64,000 bases of DNA from Acidobacteriota bacterium. GTDB taxonomy: Bacteria > Acidobacteriota > Terriglobia > Terriglobales > Acidobacteriaceae. The notes under the pieces are model-generated. The model did no database searches and was not told where the DNA came from. It saw only the letters and a list, made by a program, of their open reading frames with translations. The first letter of the stretch is position 1; every line of letters starts with the position of its first letter. The translations under genes and the position numbers were made by a program. The stretch covers positions 1 to 64,000 of the forward strand of contig QIBA01000046.1 in assembly GCA_003225175.1 (NCBI GenBank), in the 5' to 3' direction. Positions 34,532 to 41,539 of this stretch are shown here, piece after piece.

Positions 34532-36082
34532 ATGCTCGGGGGTATGCCCTCAAACCAGGAACTGCTCAGCACCGGCAATGTCGTTGTCCGAGTGAAAGAG
34601 TTCCCGCCTTCAAGCACCGAAAATCGTCGGGCTAGGCGCTTCCAACCTGCAATCTCGATTGCTGCGCTCGGCATCGTGTCGCTCATTTATGTCGCGTTGC
34701 GTTTGCGCCACCTCAGTACGTACTCGCTCTGGTGTGACGAGGCGTTTAGCGTTTTCGTCGCCAGGTCTAGATGGAGCGATCTCTTACGGCAGCTGGTTGT
34801 CGACAGGGTTCACCCGCCGCTTTACTACATGCTGCTCAAGCTCTGGATCTCCACGGTTGGGGCATCTGTTGCGAGCTTGCGGGGGTTTTCGGTTCTGTTT
34901 TCCGTTCTGACTGTGGCGCCGCTTTGGAGTTGCATGAAGCAGATCCGGCTCTCCACCTGGTTGAGAATTGCTTTGCTGCTCGCAATTGCGTGCAATCCTT
35001 TCCTGGTTCTCTATAGCCAGGAAGTACGGATGTACTCCCTGCTCTGCTTTCTTACGGTGTGGTCTTTGGATTTGTATCTGAAGCAGAAGAGCGATCGTTC
35101 CTCCCTACAGATCTTGTGGGGCCTCGTCAATTTGGCTTTGGTGATGGTGCACGTTGCCGGTCTCGCGGTCGTGGGATGCGAACTCGCGCATGCTGCGCTA
35201 GCGCGGAGACAATTCCGAAATCGATTGCTCACTTGCCTGCCTGCCCTGCTCGCACTTTTTGGCTGGGTCGTAGCAGTAAAGGTTTTTGCTCCCGCTCCGG
35301 CGCGAGTCATTCACAACATTTCATGGATTGCGAAACTGACGCCTGCAATCGAATGGAAGACGATCACCCATCTTCTTGGAAGCACTCTGGGAGCGATAGT
35401 GCTGAACCTGCCTATCGCAATAGCGATTTGGGCTCATCGCAAGGTTGAGCGTCGCTTCGCGAGTCTGTTTCTCATGCTCTCAGTGGCCACGATCGGCTTC
35501 GTTTTTGCCTTCAGCATGATCGTTAAACCGATTTGGCAAGAGCGCTACCTGATCATCGCCGTCATTCCTTACTACTTGCTTGCGGGGCACTCGATTCGGC
35601 GGATAAACCCAAAATGGGCATTGCGATTTACAGTGGCAGTCGCAGTGGTTGGAACCTTGTCGCTCGAGTATGACCTCACGCACCGTCCCGATCGGCCAGT
35701 CTTTACCAGCTTCGTAATTCCTGCAGGAGAGCCGATCTTCGCCTCAGACGATCTCGCCGGCGCCCCGCTGGCGATCCACCAGTCCTCCGGAGGCTTTCCC
35801 GTCCAGGTCATCAAAGCGGTGTTGCCAGCTAAGTCGGCAGGCCTGAGACTCACGGTGCGCGACGTCTCATACTCGATCGGGGAGCGCGAAGATATCATCG
35901 AGCACGGACACGACATCTACGAGCGCGAATTCCTCTACGCATACGATACGACTCCCGATCCTCTGAGCCCACCAGGATTGTTGCTTTCGAGCCTGGCGTC
36001 CTACGGCTGCTCCGAGAAAGAGATAGCTGAGACACGCGGTCAAGGTCGCAAGTTCGTTTTTTTCAAGGTAACGTGCACATAA
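34532..36082 (+). CDS. Integral-membrane glycosyltransferase (GT39/ArnT-like)
   Basis: This encodes 516 residues; a start at 34544 is also possible. About ten membrane spans. The first periplasmic loop has LWCDEAFSVFVARS, with the conserved Asp-Glu pair of dolichyl/polyprenyl-phosphate mannosyltransferase-like (GT-C) enzymes, then VHPPLYYMLLKLW and LYSQEVRMYSLLCFL, typical of PMT_2/DUF-type GT-C proteins. The C-terminal soluble domain is about 120 residues. It probably transfers sugar from a lipid carrier to a surface glycan or protein; substrate unknown. Confidence 0.82.
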   Translation: MLGGMPSNQELLSTGNVVVRVKEFPPSSTENRRARRFQPAISIAALGIVSLIYVALRLRHLSTYSLWCDEAFSVFVARSRWSDLLRQLVVDRVHPPLYYMLLKLWISTVGASVASLRGFSVLFSVLTVAPLWSCMKQIRLSTWLRIALLLAIACNPFLVLYSQEVRMYSLLCFLTVWSLDLYLKQKSDRSSLQILWGLVNLALVMVHVAGLAVVGCELAHAALARRQFRNRLLTCLPALLALFGWVVAVKVFAPAPARVIHNISWIAKLTPAIEWKTITHLLGSTLGAIVLNLPIAIAIWAHRKVERRFASLFLMLSVATIGFVFAFSMIVKPIWQERYLIIAVIPYYLLAGHSIRRINPKWALRFTVAVAVVGTLSLEYDLTHRPDRPVFTSFVIPAGEPIFASDDLAGAPLAIHQSSGGFPVQVIKAVLPAKSAGLRLTVRDVSYSIGEREDIIEHGHDIYEREFLYAYDTTPDPLSPPGLLLSSLASYGCSEKEIAETRGQGRKFVFFKVTCT

Positions 36083-36103
36083 CTTCTGTGCAGGCAGGCT
36101 CGT

Positions 36104-36736
36104 TTACGGAAGGTTCACCAAGCCATTGCGAATGGCGTAGACGACGAGTTCGGCGGTCTTATGCAGGCCAAGCGCATTCATGATATTCGCCCGATGCACT
36201 GCCACGGTGTTGACGCTCAGGTCGAGGTCGCTTGCGATCTCCTTGTTCGATTTGCCCATCGCAATCAGTTGAAGAACCTCAAGCTCGCGACTGGTGAGTC
36301 CGCCTGCGCGCTCTCCTCTTAACGTTTCAGTCCGTTTTAGCTGCGGGTCGAGCACGACATTTCCGTCAAGAACTCGGCGGATAGCGGCAGCCAGGTCGAG
36401 ATCCGAAGCGTTCTTCAGAATGTAGCCACGGGCTCCGGCTTCGAGAGATTGGCGAACGAGCGTTTCTTCCGAATGCATGCTTAGCATGAGAACCGCTGTG
36501 TCGGGTAACGCCTCGATGATCTTTCGCGTTGCTGTGATGCCGCTCTCGCCTTGCAAGGCGCAATCCATGAGGATGACCTGCGGTCTGAGCTTTCCCGCAA
36601 GTTGCACGGCTTCCCCGCCACTGCTGGCCTCGCCAACGACTTGCATATCGCTCTCGTCTTCCAGCATACGTCGGAAGCCGCGACGGACAAGGCTATGATC
36701 GTCGACCAGAAGAACGGAGATCTTGTTTTTGGTCAT
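36104..36736 (-). CDS. NarL/FixJ-family response regulator
   Basis: This encodes 210 residues. The receiver domain (1-120) has LLVDDHSLVRRG, phospho-Asp in VILMDCALQG, T/S in VLMLSMHSEE and Lys in GYILKNASD. The LuxR-type HTH is at about 145-205 (LTSRELEVLQLIAMGKSNKEIASDLDLSVNTVAVHRANIMNALGL). It follows the sensor kinase by 42 bases in the same direction and is its likely partner. Confidence 0.95.
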   Translation of the reverse strand: MTKNKISVLLVDDHSLVRRGFRRMLEDESDMQVVGEASSGGEAVQLAGKLRPQVILMDCALQGESGITATRKIIEALPDTAVLMLSMHSEETLVRQSLEAGARGYILKNASDLDLAAAIRRVLDGNVVLDPQLKRTETLRGERAGGLTSRELEVLQLIAMGKSNKEIASDLDLSVNTVAVHRANIMNALGLHKTAELVVYAIRNGLVNLP

Positions 36737-36778
36737 TCAGCTTCGAATTTGGGTTTGCTTCTCTGCGAGGCTCGCATT

Positions 36779-38137
36779 TTAGCCAACGTGCTCTGGCTCC
36801 TTATTGGCCTCGGCACTCGCAGTTCGTGGTACTCGCAGCTTTACCAGAGTCCCTCCTTCCGCAGGCTGCGTGAAGCTTAACTGCGCATCAATGAGCTGTG
36901 CGCGTTCTCGCATTCCTACGAGGCCTATACCGCGCGTCCCATTCGATCTGGCTAGTCCTCGACCGTGATCTTCAATTTCGAGCTCGAGTGCATCGGCGAG
37001 AAAACGCAGACGCACCCACGCGCGCTGAGCTCCTGAGTGCCGCTTCACATTGTTCAGCGCTTCCTGTACGACCCGGTAAATGTGAACTCCGGCACTGCGG
37101 GGGACTTCAAATGCGCTCCCGGATTTTTCATAGGAGATGGCAATCCCGGTCTGACGCTCGACTGTAGGCAGATACCAGTCGAGGCTTTGCTCGAGGCCGG
37201 CTTCGTCGAGCATCACGGGGTGCAACGCTTGCGAGAGCGTGCGTACTTTGTTCAGCGCCGATTGCGCGACGTCGCGAATTTCGCGCAAGCTCTCATTCAG
37301 TTCCGCATCGGGATTTCGCTTCGCGGCGCGCGTGAGCATGGCTCCGAGCGCAGTGAGTATCTGCCCGAATTCGTCGTGAAGTTCGCGGGAGACATAGCTG
37401 AGCGTCGACTCTTGGGTTGAGATCAATTTTTGGGCCAGGTCACTGCGTTGCTCGGAAAGCGTGGCCAGCCGGTGAAAAAGTTCGCGATTCGACCGGATCA
37501 GCAACACGCTGGTAAGCACGATGGCCGCGAGGGCTGCGATGAGAAACGTATATGCCTGTCTTTCAACTCTGCGATAAATGTCGTTTACTCGCTCTGCGGC
37601 TTGCTTCTCGCTCTCATTGTTCTCTACCAGCAAGCGAGCTACGGCGATGCTCAGCGCCGCTTCGCGAGCTTGAAGCGACTGACTTATTTGCAGGCGAGCC
37701 TCCTCTTCCTTGCCGTTGCGCGACAGATCGAAGACGTGATCGAGAGCTTCCCAGAATTGTGCGACAGAACTTTCAAGGTACTGATGCTGCTCAGCAGTGC
37801 GCGTTGCGACGGAAACCGCTTGCTCCCGCTTCATTCCGTCTTCGAGATCGGTACGCAGCCGTTGGAATTGTCCCTGGAAGGCTTTTACGGGATAGTGCTC
37901 TGTGTTGTCGAGCACATCGCGCATTCCCAAAGCGATACTGTTCAGCGTGTTCTGAATTCGTAACAACTGCAGCGAGTCCATCCGATTTCGCTCAGTAATG
38001 GACGTTTGCAGCTCGCGCAAGCCAGAGATCTGCCGGGTCACATACCAGGAATATGCGACGACTACCGCCAGCGTGATAGCGAGTCCCACCAGTAGTCCGG
38101 CCGTAGCTGAGCGCGGGCTTGCGTAAGACTGAGCCAC
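36779..38137 (-). CDS. NarX/DegS-type sensor histidine kinase
   Basis: This encodes 452 residues from a GTG directly after the stop of the upstream lipoprotein gene (TAAGTG). Two spans (about 12-32 and 200-222) enclose a helical periplasmic sensor of roughly 165 residues (four-helix-bundle type). The HisKA_3 H-box is LSYVSRELHDEFGQILTALGAML, and the HATPase has VVQEALNNVKRHSGA with GRGLARSNGTRGIGLVGMRER. It probably senses a signal in or near the periplasm and phosphorylates the NarL-type regulator downstream. Confidence 0.93.
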   Translation of the reverse strand: MAQSYASPRSATAGLLVGLAITLAVVVAYSWYVTRQISGLRELQTSITERNRMDSLQLLRIQNTLNSIALGMRDVLDNTEHYPVKAFQGQFQRLRTDLEDGMKREQAVSVATRTAEQHQYLESSVAQFWEALDHVFDLSRNGKEEEARLQISQSLQAREAALSIAVARLLVENNESEKQAAERVNDIYRRVERQAYTFLIAALAAIVLTSVLLIRSNRELFHRLATLSEQRSDLAQKLISTQESTLSYVSRELHDEFGQILTALGAMLTRAAKRNPDAELNESLREIRDVAQSALNKVRTLSQALHPVMLDEAGLEQSLDWYLPTVERQTGIAISYEKSGSAFEVPRSAGVHIYRVVQEALNNVKRHSGAQRAWVRLRFLADALELEIEDHGRGLARSNGTRGIGLVGMRERAQLIDAQLSFTQPAEGGTLVKLRVPRTASAEANKEPEHVG

Positions 38138-38659
38138 TTACCTGCCTGCGAGTGAAAGATAGTAAGGACCGACATACAACCGGGCGGATCCATCAGCAGC
38201 CGAGATCACTTGCAGCGGCTTCACCGGGCGCAAGTTCTCCTGCTTCTCCGTGGGAAGCTCTGCCAGTTTCTCTCCACCAAGGTTGTAGACATATACCGTG
38301 ACAGAGTCCCCATTCTTTTTTTGACCTATGGCGTAAGCTCCGGCGTCGAGATTCTTGTTGCCAAGCGTGAATCTGCTTTGCGAGAGCAGGACGCCGGCAT
38401 ACTTCTCTTGATACGCAGAGCTGTACCCGGCCGTGTCGATCAAACTCGCCAGCAGGATTTTTCCATTCGGGAGTTGAACCAGAGCTGCGTTGCGTTGCTG
38501 CGTGGGGACATTCTCACCGTCGATGAAAACCGTCGCGGGAAGCAGCTGCTGGAGCCGCTGTTCCGAAACCAGAACGACGCCCGTGGTGCTTGCGTTCTGT
38601 GCTCCGCAAGCCGCAAGCAACACCACCATGCAAATTACAATTCTCTTCGCGTGTTTCAT
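38138..38659 (-). CDS. Putative lipoprotein, first gene of the two-component operon
   Basis: This encodes 173 residues from the ATG at 38659; an ATG at 38680 adds seven residues. Lipoprotein signal MKHAKRIVICMVVLLAACGA with lipobox LAAC. The mature domain is beta-rich with repeats of VQLPNGKILLASLID, SRFTLGNKNL and YVYNLGGEKLAELP. It ends TAA directly before the kinase GTG. It may present a ligand or redox signal to the kinase sensor domain; that is inference from the operon. Confidence 0.75.
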   Translation of the reverse strand: MKHAKRIVICMVVLLAACGAQNASTTGVVLVSEQRLQQLLPATVFIDGENVPTQQRNAALVQLPNGKILLASLIDTAGYSSAYQEKYAGVLLSQSRFTLGNKNLDAGAYAIGQKKNGDSVTVYVYNLGGEKLAELPTEKQENLRPVKPLQVISAADGSARLYVGPYYLSLAGR

Positions 38660-38680
38660 CTCACCTCGGCAACTGAACAC

Positions 38681-38843
38681 CAGGACAAGCGCACTAGTCC
38701 GAACGAATCGGGCCAGCAGTATCTAATCGTTTTAAATTAGGGAGCACGATACTACAAAAACACTATGGAAGGGTCGCAGGCAAATCGCTAGATTGTAGTC
38801 ACCCTATCGAATCGATCCCGCCGCAAACGGCGGGAATTTTTTT
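38681..38843 (+). ncRNA. Possible small RNA ending at an orphan terminator
   Basis: The spacer between two minus-strand genes ends, on the + strand, with a strong intrinsic terminator (38816-38843). No + strand gene lies upstream to use it. An AT-rich patch (atcgttttaaattag, about 38726-38742) could be a -10 region, giving a transcript of about 100 bases. No family recognised; the 5' end is a guess. Confidence 0.35.
38816..38843 (+). terminator. Strong intrinsic terminator without an obvious gene
   Basis: tcccgccg and cggcggga pair perfectly (8 bp) around loop caaa, followed by a-ttttttt. On the minus strand there is no T-run after the stem, so it serves + strand transcription. Confidence 0.8.
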
Positions 38844-38853
38844 GTCCAGCCTG

Positions 38854-38878
38854 GAGATGCAGCATGCTGCGTCTCTAC
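38854..38878. repeat. Dispersed palindromic repeat, copy C
   Basis: The palindrome gcagcatgctgc (38859-38870) is followed by gtctctac. It lies directly past the stop (38881) of the TlpA gene and next to the orphan terminator. Same family as 25676-25703 and 33388-33415. Confidence 0.7.
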
Positions 38879-38880
38879 CT

Positions 38881-39420
38881 TCAATACCTCTTCACCCGCT
38901 CCGTGGGCGCCGGACCGTTCTTCCCATTCAAAAGCCAATCCACGGCTTGTTTGACATCCTCTTCGTGGGCTTCGCCATTGATGGCGCGGACGATCTCCCC
39001 TTTGTCGTCGATGATCAGCGTTGCGGGGACCACGTTGGTGCCGGACAGTTGCTCAAGGAGATCGACGTCCGCTCCTACTAAAACTGGCAAGCTAAGCTTT
39101 TGTTGCGCCACAAAATCGCGAACTGCTTCGAGCTTCCTTTGCTCGTCAATGGATGCCAACACGAAGGCGACATTCTGCGCGGCATATTGATCAGCCATTT
39201 TCCCTAAACGTGGAAGTTCTTCCTTGCACGGCCCGCACCAGGTAGCCCAGAAATTCAGTACCACGATCCGTCCCTGGTAATCGCCAAGTCGGGCCTTGTT
39301 GCCCTGGAGATTTCGCAGCGTGAGCTTCCGAACGTTCTTTGCAGCGAAGGCAGAAGCAGCGAAAATCAGGAGCAGAGCGATTACATAAGCGGCGACTACG
39401 CGCCGAAGCCTGGATTGCAT
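38881..39420 (-). CDS. TlpA/ResA-like periplasmic thioredoxin
   Basis: This encodes 179 residues from the ATG at 39420 (an ATG at 39429 adds three). The N-terminal signal/anchor is VVAAYVIALLLIFAASAFA. The thioredoxin fold carries WCGPC in VLNFWATWCGPCKEELPRLGKMA and cis-Pro in NVVPATLIIDDKG. It probably works as a thiol reductant or oxidant in the periplasm, for example in cytochrome c maturation. A standalone gene. Confidence 0.9.
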   Translation of the reverse strand: MQSRLRRVVAAYVIALLLIFAASAFAAKNVRKLTLRNLQGNKARLGDYQGRIVVLNFWATWCGPCKEELPRLGKMADQYAAQNVAFVLASIDEQRKLEAVRDFVAQQKLSLPVLVGADVDLLEQLSGTNVVPATLIIDDKGEIVRAINGEAHEEDVKQAVDWLLNGKNGPAPTERVKRY

Positions 39421-39543
39421 GGTTCCCAATGTACAGGCAGTCCCAATAGTGCATTTGCATTATTGTTCGCGCCAGCTACATACGATGTACTTCCGCATCG
39501 CAGACTTGGGCTCAAGATCTGATTTCTGTAGTCCGGAGTTCTT

Positions 39544-40638
39544 ATGACGCGCGCCTTTGCTCGCCGCCTCCTGAAGGTTTTTGCGATTCTTGCTGGCTTG
39601 CTTCCGCTGTTGGCCTTCTCAACCATGGCTTTTGGACAAGGCTGCGTCGCGGCGCATACGGAACAGCCGCTGATTTCTGGTCTGGACCCGACAAATCAGC
39701 AGCAGACCTTTCATGGACGCGACTGGGCAGACAGACTTCACAATTTGACGATAAGCGTCGGATTCCGCACTTACAGCTCTTATGCGCACTACATTGGAAC
39801 GGATTACCAAGTGCGTCGCGCCATCCTGCACAATCAGGTGCAGAATCACGTCAATCTGTACGATCTTTCCTTCAATTACCAGTTCAGTCCGCGGTTCAGC
39901 ATCATCGGCGACATTCCCGCTATGACCGGGACACGCCATCAGCAGGGCAACGTAAACGTCTCTCGCGTGGGCGGCATTGGCGACATATTTCTGGGCGTGC
40001 AGGGGTGGGTATTTCGTCCGCCGACAGAGAGTCACGGCAACGTAGCTATCTCTGCATCTCTCAAATTACCCACCGGCATCAACGATGCACAAGGGACCAC
40101 GATTCTTTCCAACGGCACAACGCAGCTTCGGAATTTCGATCAATCCCTTCAGCCTGGCGATGGAAGTTGGGGATTCACGCTGGCGACACAGGCATATCGC
40201 CAAACCTATTTCCATACAATGCTCTACTTCACCGGCTCGTGGCTGTTTAATCCACGCGACACCAATGGCGTGAAGACATTCCGCAGCGCTCCGCACGAAG
40301 ACGTTATGTCGGTGAGCGATCAATACTTGTGGCGTGGAGGTTTTTCGCACAATGTGCCGAAGCTTCGCTATTTAGCGCTTAGTCTCGGCGGAAGGATGGA
40401 AGGAGTTCCGGTGCGCGATGCATTCGGAGCCAGCAATGGTTTCCGGCGTCCGGGATATGTGATTTCGATTGAGCCGGGCCTGGCGCTTTCATACCGGAAC
40501 AATTCGTTAAACGTAAGCGCTCCCTGGGCGATGGAGAGAAATCGCAAGATCAGCACCTCCGATATCCAGAACCACACGCACGGAGATGCTGCCTTCGCCG
40601 ACTACACAATCATTGCCAGCTACTCACGTCATTTCTAG
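39544..40638 (+). CDS. Outer-membrane beta-barrel protein, unknown transport role
   Basis: This encodes 364 residues with signal peptide (RRLLKVFAILAGLLPLLAFSTMAFGQ). The mature protein is made of alternating amphipathic strands (LTISVGFRTYSSYAHYIG, NLYDLSFNYQFSPRFSIIGDIPAMTG, GNVAISASLKLPTG, GWGF-like SWGFTLATQAYRQTYFHTMLYFTGSWLF) and ends in TIIASYSRHF, a C-terminal aromatic typical of barrels. It resembles MetA-pathway/DUF3187-type or channel-forming transporters. Its 3' end overlaps the convergent receiver-Fis gene by 29 bases. Confidence 0.75.
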   Translation: MTRAFARRLLKVFAILAGLLPLLAFSTMAFGQGCVAAHTEQPLISGLDPTNQQQTFHGRDWADRLHNLTISVGFRTYSSYAHYIGTDYQVRRAILHNQVQNHVNLYDLSFNYQFSPRFSIIGDIPAMTGTRHQQGNVNVSRVGGIGDIFLGVQGWVFRPPTESHGNVAISASLKLPTGINDAQGTTILSNGTTQLRNFDQSLQPGDGSWGFTLATQAYRQTYFHTMLYFTGSWLFNPRDTNGVKTFRSAPHEDVMSVSDQYLWRGGFSHNVPKLRYLALSLGGRMEGVPVRDAFGASNGFRRPGYVISIEPGLALSYRNNSLNVSAPWAMERNRKISTSDIQNHTHGDAAFADYTIIASYSRHF

Positions 40639-41200
40639 GAGAGCCGCGACGCGCAGGTCCTTTGCGCTTGCGGGAGTAACTTCCGTATTGCCGCAGTTTG
40701 CGGTACAGCGTGGTTTTGCCGATCGAGAGCAGGCGGGCAGCTTTGACCTTGTCTCCTTCCGCCTGCGCCATGGCGTCTTCGATGGCTCGCCGCTCCAGCT
40801 GTTCTAATGTGGGAATCGACGGCTGGAATTTTAGAGATCTATCCAGTGCCTGCTCGATCGATTTCTGCAGCGCCTGCACATCCAGGGGCTTCTCGAGATA
40901 ATCGAAAAATCCAGCTTTGATCGCGCGAACGGCCGCTGCGGTGCTGGCTTTTTCTTGCAATAGGATGACTTCAATTCTGGCGGATTTAGCCTTGATTTGC
41001 GGAAGCAGGTCCGGAGGATCTGAAATCGTATTCGCATCCAGGAGTGCGACGGAAAATTCGCCACGCTGAATCATCGAAAGAGCAGAATCGCGGCCGGATA
41101 CAACAGCCAACTCGCAATGCAAATTTTCAGCGAGATCGCGGCAGAGCGTTCGAGTCCGTTCATCGGAGTCAGCAAGTAAGAGCTCGGGTTTGCGTTCCAC
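40610..41200 (-). CDS. Receiver plus Fis-type HTH regulator, no AAA+ domain
   Basis: This encodes 196 residues. The receiver domain has LLLADSDERT, phospho-Asp in VALLDANT and Lys in FDYLEKPLD. The C-terminal Fis HTH is LEQLERRAIEDAMAQAEGDKVKAARLLSIGKTTLYRKLRQYG. It has no central ATPase, so it is of the PrrA/RegA/ActR class rather than sigma54 activators. No sensor kinase is adjacent. It faces away from the giant RNA element that starts about 340 bases upstream. Confidence 0.88.
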   Translation of the reverse strand: MERKPELLLADSDERTRTLCRDLAENLHCELAVVSGRDSALSMIQRGEFSVALLDANTISDPPDLLPQIKAKSARIEVILLQEKASTAAAVRAIKAGFFDYLEKPLDVQALQKSIEQALDRSLKFQPSIPTLEQLERRAIEDAMAQAEGDKVKAARLLSIGKTTLYRKLRQYGSYSRKRKGPARRGSPRNDVSSWQ

Positions 41201-41539
41201 GTGTTGGCTTCGTCCCGGATAAGCTTCGCGCCGCGCGCGGAGGAGTCTAGAAAATAGCTAGCTATCATCGCGTGGATTGAAGGGTTCTCTGCTTCGAAGG
41301 CAAGTTTGTTCGGAAAACCGTACAAAGAACATTTCCGGGAACTTGGGCCCCATTTCCGCACAGCTTAGAGTGCAATATCGAGGCGTAATATCGCCAAGAT
41401 CGCACACTAAGCTGTGCAGAAATTCTCGCGCTCACGCCTTTTCCACCCGACTCCACAAGACGGACTACTTTTAAACAGGAAACCCACAAAATCGGATCGT
41501 ATTTCCCTTGCTCCCATCTGCGAAAGGAGTAAATTCCCT
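41201..41539. promoter_or_regulatory. Divergent spacer before the giant RNA, with a long dyad
   Basis: No gene. An 11-bp dyad gcacagcttag (41358-41368) pairs with ctaagctgtgc (41407-41417), and GTGC/GCAC extend it after one mismatch. The roughly 60-base hairpin contains an inner ggcg/cgcc hairpin. Candidate -10 boxes are weak: tatcat at 41263-41268 and tacttt near 41466. The region should hold promoters of both the regulator (minus) and the RNA (plus); neither is firmly placed. Confidence 0.5.
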
